This document shows, piece after piece, positions 59,976-64,000 of a stretch of DNA of 64,000 nt (position 1 is its first letter; each line of letters begins with the position of its first letter). A model generated the notes under the pieces. It was not told the DNA's origin, did not search any database, and saw nothing but the letters and a program-made list of their open reading frames with translations. The position numbers and the translations under genes are program-made. This DNA is from Bog-756 sp963745955. GTDB lineage: Bacteria; Actinomycetota; Acidimicrobiia; Acidimicrobiales; RAAP-2. The DNA lies in NCBI GenBank assembly GCA_963745955.1, contig CAVUZI010000007.1, forward strand, positions 62,001 to 126,000, in the 5' to 3' direction.

Positions 59976-60947
59976 TCAGGCTGGGACCCGACTCCGTGAC
60001 TCCGCGTACAGCGCCATGTCTGTGAACGCGTCCCACTGCGTGACCGGGCTCCATGTCACTGGATCGAACCCATGAAATGCCATCGCTACGTTCACCGCGA
60101 TTCGTTCGTTGTTGAGCCACTGCTCGAAGACCCCGAGCTCGATGTCGAGAGTCGCCTCCCACGGGGTCATGCCGCGCTCAAACCGGAGTCTTGACTCGGC
60201 CTCGATGAACTCAAGGTACCCGCGTACTTCATGGATACCCACCTGGTCGGTAATCGGTCCGTGGCCTGGTACGACGATCTGCGGATCGAGTGCCACCATT
60301 GCATCGCAGGCTTCGATCCAGTGGGAGATCGGTCCGGCCCAGACAATCGGTGTAACTCCGATGAACAGCAAGTCACCGGAGTACAACACGCCCACGTCGG
60401 GAACGTGAACTATTACATCACCGGCAGTATGGGCCGGGCCTAGTTCAATCAGGTTGATCGACCGGCCCCCCAGTGAAAGCGGGAGCTCTCCAGTGAATGT
60501 CTTCTGAGGTGGCGTCAGGATGACATCCGACGTGTCGAATGAACCGAAGCACCTATCGACGTAGCTCCCGACGACACCGAAAAGGCCCGCCATGGCGAGC
60601 GCTGCGTGCAGGATCGAGATGTCATCGCCTTTGACTTCCAAAGCCACGGTGTCGGAGGACAGAATCGTGGATCCAGGGAGGAGTTGGTTCCCGTAGCAGT
60701 GGTCGCCGTTTGCGTGGGTGTTGACCAACCAATCGACGTGCGATGTCTCGGGTATGGCACCACGGATCGCTGACAACATCTCCTCGGTGAGATCCAAGGT
60801 GAATAGGGTGTCGACAAGCAGGACTTCGTCGTCACTTACGATCAGTCCGGCGTTGGAGTAGCCCCATCCGCCGTCGGGCTGGAGGTAGGCATAGGTGCGC
60901 GGCGCGATCTCATGGAGACCCTTGGTGAATGGGTAGTTCTTGGTCAT
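59976..60947 (-). CDS. MBL-fold metallohydrolase
   Basis: The product has 323 residues. VLLVDTLFTLDLTEEM is followed by NTHANGDHCYGN (76-87): the zinc motif H-x-N-x-D-H has Asn in place of the second His, as in some MBL subgroups. LGPAHTAGDVIVHVPDVGVL carries the third His, and GDLLFIG and QIVVPGHGPI complete the site. The family cleaves esters, thioesters or lactones. A GATAGT hexamer seven bases before the ATG fits leaderless expression. Confidence 0.87.
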   Translation of the reverse strand: MTKNYPFTKGLHEIAPRTYAYLQPDGGWGYSNAGLIVSDDEVLLVDTLFTLDLTEEMLSAIRGAIPETSHVDWLVNTHANGDHCYGNQLLPGSTILSSDTVALEVKGDDISILHAALAMAGLFGVVGSYVDRCFGSFDTSDVILTPPQKTFTGELPLSLGGRSINLIELGPAHTAGDVIVHVPDVGVLYSGDLLFIGVTPIVWAGPISHWIEACDAMVALDPQIVVPGHGPITDQVGIHEVRGYLEFIEAESRLRFERGMTPWEATLDIELGVFEQWLNNERIAVNVAMAFHGFDPVTWSPVTQWDAFTDMALYAESRSRVPA

Positions 60948-61117
60948 CGGAGGAACTATCGACCGTTCGGTGCCACGCCTTTACCCTCGGAGCGCGTCGG
61001 AGGGCCAACAGCCCGGTTGCTTATCCCAATCCCAGTATCAACCAAGCGGTTTCACCAAGGTGAATAACGCCTCCGAGCCGGTGATCGGGGCAGGGTCGTG
61101 GAGGTGGACCGTCTGAT

Positions 61118-61348
61118 CTAGAGACCCAGTTCGCTCAGCTTCCGTGCAATCGGAGCATCAAAGTTCTGATGCACTACAAACGCTAGGAGTCCCGCCACGA
61201 CGGCTACTGCGAACTTCTGCCGGAAGATCGCCTTGACGACAGCCGTCACGAGGATTCCGATCAGGATGTGGGCAACCGCCTTTGCCAGAAGACTCGGTGG
61301 GGCCACGGCTTTTTCCATCTCATTCATGACCACCGATTCCATCACCAT
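61118..61348 (-). CDS. Small two-helix membrane protein
   Basis: The product is up to 76 residues (in-frame ATG 61327 would give 69). Two hydrophobic helices (VAHILIGILVTAVVKAIF and AVAVVAGLLAFVVHQ) are separated by a basic turn, followed by NFDAPIARKLSELGL. No family is assigned. Positively charged turn and amphipathic tail suggest a membrane-associated helper. Confidence 0.5.
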   Translation of the reverse strand: MVMESVVMNEMEKAVAPPSLLAKAVAHILIGILVTAVVKAIFRQKFAVAVVAGLLAFVVHQNFDAPIARKLSELGL

Positions 61349-61426
61349 CGATCGCTACTGGCAAGAGTGGGTCAACCGACTCTCGGTGTTCGTGAAGCTC
61401 TTGGCACGGATACGCCCAAACCATTC

Positions 61427-61582
61427 TCAGGGTCCCGCCACTGCCTGTGACGTATGTCGTCGGTGTCGCCTCACAAATTCGAATACCAATAGCGCACTCA
61501 CTGCCAGACCGAGAACCAGGATCACAATGTCCTTGGTCGACCGGTGGCGCCGACTGGCTGTCGTCTTGGCGATGATGAGCAC
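61427..61582 (-). CDS. 51-residue single-helix membrane peptide, tentative
   Basis: From GTG 61580-61582 the frame gives a basic N-terminus (ASRRHRSTKD), one membrane helix (IVILVLGLAVSALLVFEFV) and a basic tail (RRHRRHTSQ). The composition is typical of a small membrane peptide. No start signal or family confirms it. Confidence 0.3.
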   Translation of the reverse strand: MLIIAKTTASRRHRSTKDIVILVLGLAVSALLVFEFVRRHRRHTSQAVAGP

Positions 61583-61587
61583 GCCGA

Positions 61588-61806
61588 GTGGTCACGCTGG
61601 GCCTGGCATTCACCTGTCTACTTGCTTCGGTGCCGGGGTCCCTTGTCGCAGCGCCGTTCTCGATGGTGCTGCTGGCAGCCTTCCTGACACAGGTTGGGGC
61701 GCTCCAAACGGCCCCTGTGCTGGTGGCCGTGGTCACCGCATACCTGGTGACGGAGGCGATCAAGTTCCTTCAAGCGAGCCGGTCACGTCAAACAGCCGAA
61801 ACGTGA
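61588..61806 (+). CDS. 72-residue hydrophobic protein, possible channel C-terminal fragment
   Basis: GTG 61588 opens LGLAFTCLLASVPGSLVAAP, then FLTQVGALQTAPVLVAVVTA and YLVTEAIKFLQAS. The G-A-L-Q-T-A-P-V-L...V-T-A-Y-L pattern resembles the last helices of ClC-type chloride channels, which would make this a truncated remnant. It may equally be a small two-helix membrane protein. Upstream in frame is a stop, so no longer protein exists. Confidence 0.38.
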   Translation: MVTLGLAFTCLLASVPGSLVAAPFSMVLLAAFLTQVGALQTAPVLVAVVTAYLVTEAIKFLQASRSRQTAET

Positions 61807-61860
61807 CACACCCGCGATCCCGTCCGGCTGGCACCACTGTCCGATACTCCTGATGGAAGG

Positions 61861-62667
61861 TCAAGAGGGCGGTGCGGGACGCCGCATTTCAGCCTCGATT
61901 CTGCCGAGGCGGTCAGCGATAGTTCGTAGCGATAGTTCGTCCTCGACAGGCACAGGTGCCGTGGCCGCAGATTGCTTGGCTCGAGCCTGGGCCGCCTGGT
62001 CGATAAACGAGGAAGAGATCTGTGCAGTGATGGTCGCAAGCACCGCGAATCCGACGAACATCAGAAGGGCAGCGGCTACACGACCTTCCCAAGTCACGGG
62101 GTAGAAGTCGCCGTATCCAACGGTAGTGAGGGTCACGACGGCCCACCACAGTGCATTGCCGATTGTCTTGATGTTTCCGTGAGGGGCATGACGCTCGTAG
62201 AAGTACACCACGATCGTCAGGTTCAAAAAGAGGAGGCTCGCTGCCAAGACAAACCGCCAGATGTTGCCACGCTGGAAGATCACCCTGAGCAGTTGAAGGC
62301 TGAAAACGACCCTGAGGAACGGGATGAAGACCGAGGCCACTGAGACGGGGTTCCGGCGAACGTAGTACAGATGGTGCGGTGCCAGCCTCGCTCGTGCTGT
62401 GATGTCGATGGCGTAGATGACCGAAATGCCGATGCGTGCGCCCAACAGGATCAGGTAGACGGTGTGGTTCGAGCTAATCACTCCTGGTGGGACAACGATC
62501 AACCACACGGTTACCAGTGCGAGCATGTCGAGAGGAAGCCGCCAGCGTCGCTGGTAGGCATCGACTCGGCTTCGATCGTCTCCGGGTTTGAATCCCTTGT
62601 TGCCAATCAGATAGCGCTCAACCGCGTCGCCATCGCCTTCTGTCACTGCCTCGCTATTTGTCGCCAT
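61861..62667 (-). CDS. Voltage-gated-type potassium channel
   Basis: ATG 62665-62667 gives 268 residues. Helices S1-S4 lie at about 55-150 (MLALVTVWLIVVPPG, YLILLGARIGISVIYAI, and an Arg/Phe-rich VFIPFLRVVFSLQLLRVIF). The pore follows at about 190-230 with selectivity filter TTVGYGDFYP. The inner helix (LLMFVGFAVLATITAQI) and a coiled cytosolic tail (LRTIADRLGRIEAEM) end the protein. The S4-like segment has few basic residues, so voltage gating is uncertain. Confidence 0.88.
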   Translation of the reverse strand: MATNSEAVTEGDGDAVERYLIGNKGFKPGDDRSRVDAYQRRWRLPLDMLALVTVWLIVVPPGVISSNHTVYLILLGARIGISVIYAIDITARARLAPHHLYYVRRNPVSVASVFIPFLRVVFSLQLLRVIFQRGNIWRFVLAASLLFLNLTIVVYFYERHAPHGNIKTIGNALWWAVVTLTTVGYGDFYPVTWEGRVAAALLMFVGFAVLATITAQISSSFIDQAAQARAKQSAATAPVPVEDELSLRTIADRLGRIEAEMRRPAPPS

Positions 62668-63437
62668 GCTTCCCGACACTGTCACACGCAGACCAAGTTT
62701 GCTGATTTTGAGACATTGACCGTCGGGCGGGCAAGAGCTGAAGGGCAGGTTCGCCGAGGTACAGCAAATCATAGGCAGTTCGCGGCACGCGAGCATTGAT
62801 CGGTGCTGAACGCAGATAGCGAACGACCTCCAGCCGGTGATCTGGGCTACCCGGTGTGATGTTTGGCCCCACCCCGGGTCCCATCGGCATGAAACCTTGA
62901 GCAAATGGGGTCCGGCTCTGGAGGCATCGTGGTGGATGTTCAGGCAATTTCGACAAATGGAGGGCGGCCACCCAAGGAACCAGATTCCAGCCACGCTCCA
63001 TCGACCTCTTCGACTGCGGCGAAGTCAAGCGCGAAGGCCTTCGTTCTCATCATGACCACGGACTACACCTCGGCCGATCATGCCGTTTGTCGCCCACACC
63101 TCCCGTGGGGACAGGTGGGCTCATCGGCCCTGACCACCACGGTCGGAAAGAGCGTCAGCCTGCAAGTCCATCAGTACGTCAGCCAGGCAGACCTGGAACA
63201 AGCAGCCAACCAGACAAAGATCTATGGGGGGATTCGTAGCGGCGACCAACACGCTGATCCTCTCAGAGGCTACGAGCTCGTGGGCGCCGGGTCTCATGCC
63301 CGACTTTCCAACTTCCCCACCAGAGTGACCGTCGGCGATGTCAGGGTTGTGCCCAGGATGCTTCTGAGCGAGTGGATCACTCGGCACCCGATCGGGACAG
63401 CGACGACCAGGCTGGGATGGGCGGCGCGGGTTTCTAT
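62668..63437. other. Gap of about 770 bp without a confident gene
   Basis: A plus-strand frame (62905-63534) contains LEQAANQTKIYGGIRSGDQH, weakly reminiscent of the C-terminal region of PAP2/haloperoxidase-like proteins, but it lacks a start signal and overlaps the convergent gene. It may be another remnant. Confidence 0.35.
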
Positions 63438-64000
63438 TCACGTAACAGCAATATTCAAACTCTTCATCGCCGTGTGCTGCGTCACTGGCTTTGTCTTCGT
63501 CTTTGTATCCACGACCTTGACCGTGAAGGAATAGGTGCCCTTCTTCGTCGGCTTGCCGGAGATGACCCCTGCAGATGACAGCTTCAGACCCGGGGGGAGC
63601 GGCTTTGACCCGCTGGCCAATGACCACGTGTACTTCGGATCACCTCCGCTGGCCTTCAGGGTGGCCGAATACTTGGAACCAATCTTTCCGGCCGGGAGTG
63701 AAGCCGTTGTGACTTTCAACGGCTTCGCGATCCGGACAGGCACGACCGGGTCAACGATCACGCCGTTGACGCTCCCATCTGCGTCGCCAAGTCCACCGTC
63801 CTTGAGCGTCAGCGTAATCGTATTGCCCACAATTGAGGCCAGTGACGTGACGTTGACGTATTTCCCATGCTGATACTTGAAGACGTTCGTCGGATCGCTA
63901 CCTGCGGGAAGATTCAGGACCACTTTCGCGGAAGCACCGGGGACAACGTCGACGTCGTAGCTCAGCGCCCCCATCATGGCCACCGAGCCCGCTGGTAAAC
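63438..64000 (-). CDS. Secreted Ig-domain/choice-of-anchor protein, 3' part (runs off right edge)
   Basis: The minus frame is open from the right edge to 63438. VVLNLPAGSDPTNVFKYQHG, then NTITLTLKDGGLGDADGSVN and GVIVDPVVPV match a choice-of-anchor U-type domain. A putative Ig-like domain follows (YSATLKASGGDPKYTWSLAS, PPGLKLSSAGVISGKPTKKG), similar to the C-terminal domain of the NlpC/P60 protein at 8768. The protein is very likely exported and part of a larger surface protein whose start lies outside the window. Confidence 0.75.
   Translation of the reverse strand, partial: LPAGSVAMMGALSYDVDVVPGASAKVVLNLPAGSDPTNVFKYQHGKYVNVTSLASIVGNTITLTLKDGGLGDADGSVNGVIVDPVVPVRIAKPLKVTTASLPAGKIGSKYSATLKASGGDPKYTWSLASGSKPLPPGLKLSSAGVISGKPTKKGTYSFTVKVVDTKTKTKPVTQHTAMKSLNIAVT

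Noticed and set aside
62905..63534. 209-residue plus-strand protein
   Set aside because: It overlaps the convergent secreted gene, has no start signal, and only a short segment weakly resembles PAP2-type proteins.
1..64000. CRISPR array or prophage genes
   Set aside because: No regularly spaced repeats with unique spacers and no phage structural, integrase or lysis genes are seen.

Overview
The window is high-GC DNA whose protein families point to Actinomycetota, most likely an acidimicrobial lineage. Evidence: F420/LLM-type oxidoreductase, DUF2834, a secreted repeat of the 'VAxDGGxFxFG' type, long secreted proteins built of putative Ig-like repeats, and many genes whose start codon lies 5-7 nt after a TANNNT hexamer (leaderless transcription). 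This placement is inference from gene content; there is no rRNA or tRNA gene in the window to confirm it.

Layout. 0-4.2 kb: 5' part of an amidohydrolase, a VOC protein, a degenerate GGDEF protein, and an APC permease overlapping a frameshifted methyltransferase. 4.2-6.0 kb: a compact locus in which an XRE-type regulator overlaps a catalytically degenerate ClpP-like protein, divergent from an intact ClpP; the shared intergenic region holds three 14-bp tandem repeats and a TATCTCA-N4-TGAGATA palindrome. 6.1-8.6 kb: overlapping operon of zinc dehydrogenase, VOC protein and LLM oxidoreductase. 8.8-24.7 kb: mostly intact single genes and small operons (NlpC/P60 hydrolase, Moco-oxidase/cytochrome b fusion, LmbE-like deacetylase, 2OG oxygenase, class III cyclase with a dead hydrolase domain, GT-C glycosyltransferase, polyprenyl synthase, phytoene-desaturase-like enzyme, CMD/SDR/esterase group).

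24.8-54.8 kb is different. Intact genes (CmoB-like methyltransferase, paired small membrane proteins, a 1 kb-residue secreted YVTN/PKD protein, a Tat lipoprotein solute-binding protein, an MntP-like exporter, an egghead-like GT2, a secreted six-hairpin-glycosidase-like protein) are interspersed with many decaying ones. These include two divergent genes that both lost their N-termini at a single junction near 25.03 kb, a methyltransferase remnant, a frameshifted DUF899 fragment, a 5.5-kb deacetylase/Ig-repeat gene with four frame changes, a LuxR/LAL fragment with a deletion inside the HTH, a vanadium-haloperoxidase-like pseudogene with an early stop, and a riboflavin-kinase-like tail. Strong inverted repeats and tandem operator-like repeats lie in the gaps.

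54.8-64 kb returns to intact genes: an acyl-CoA synthetase, an Erm-like rRNA dimethyltransferase, two small-molecule enzymes, an MBL-fold hydrolase, a potassium channel, and the 3' part of another secreted Ig-domain protein running off the right edge.

The best candidate for an undescribed system is the XRE / pseudo-ClpP / ClpP locus at 4.2-6.0 kb. The second theme is the density of gene decay between 25 and 54 kb.
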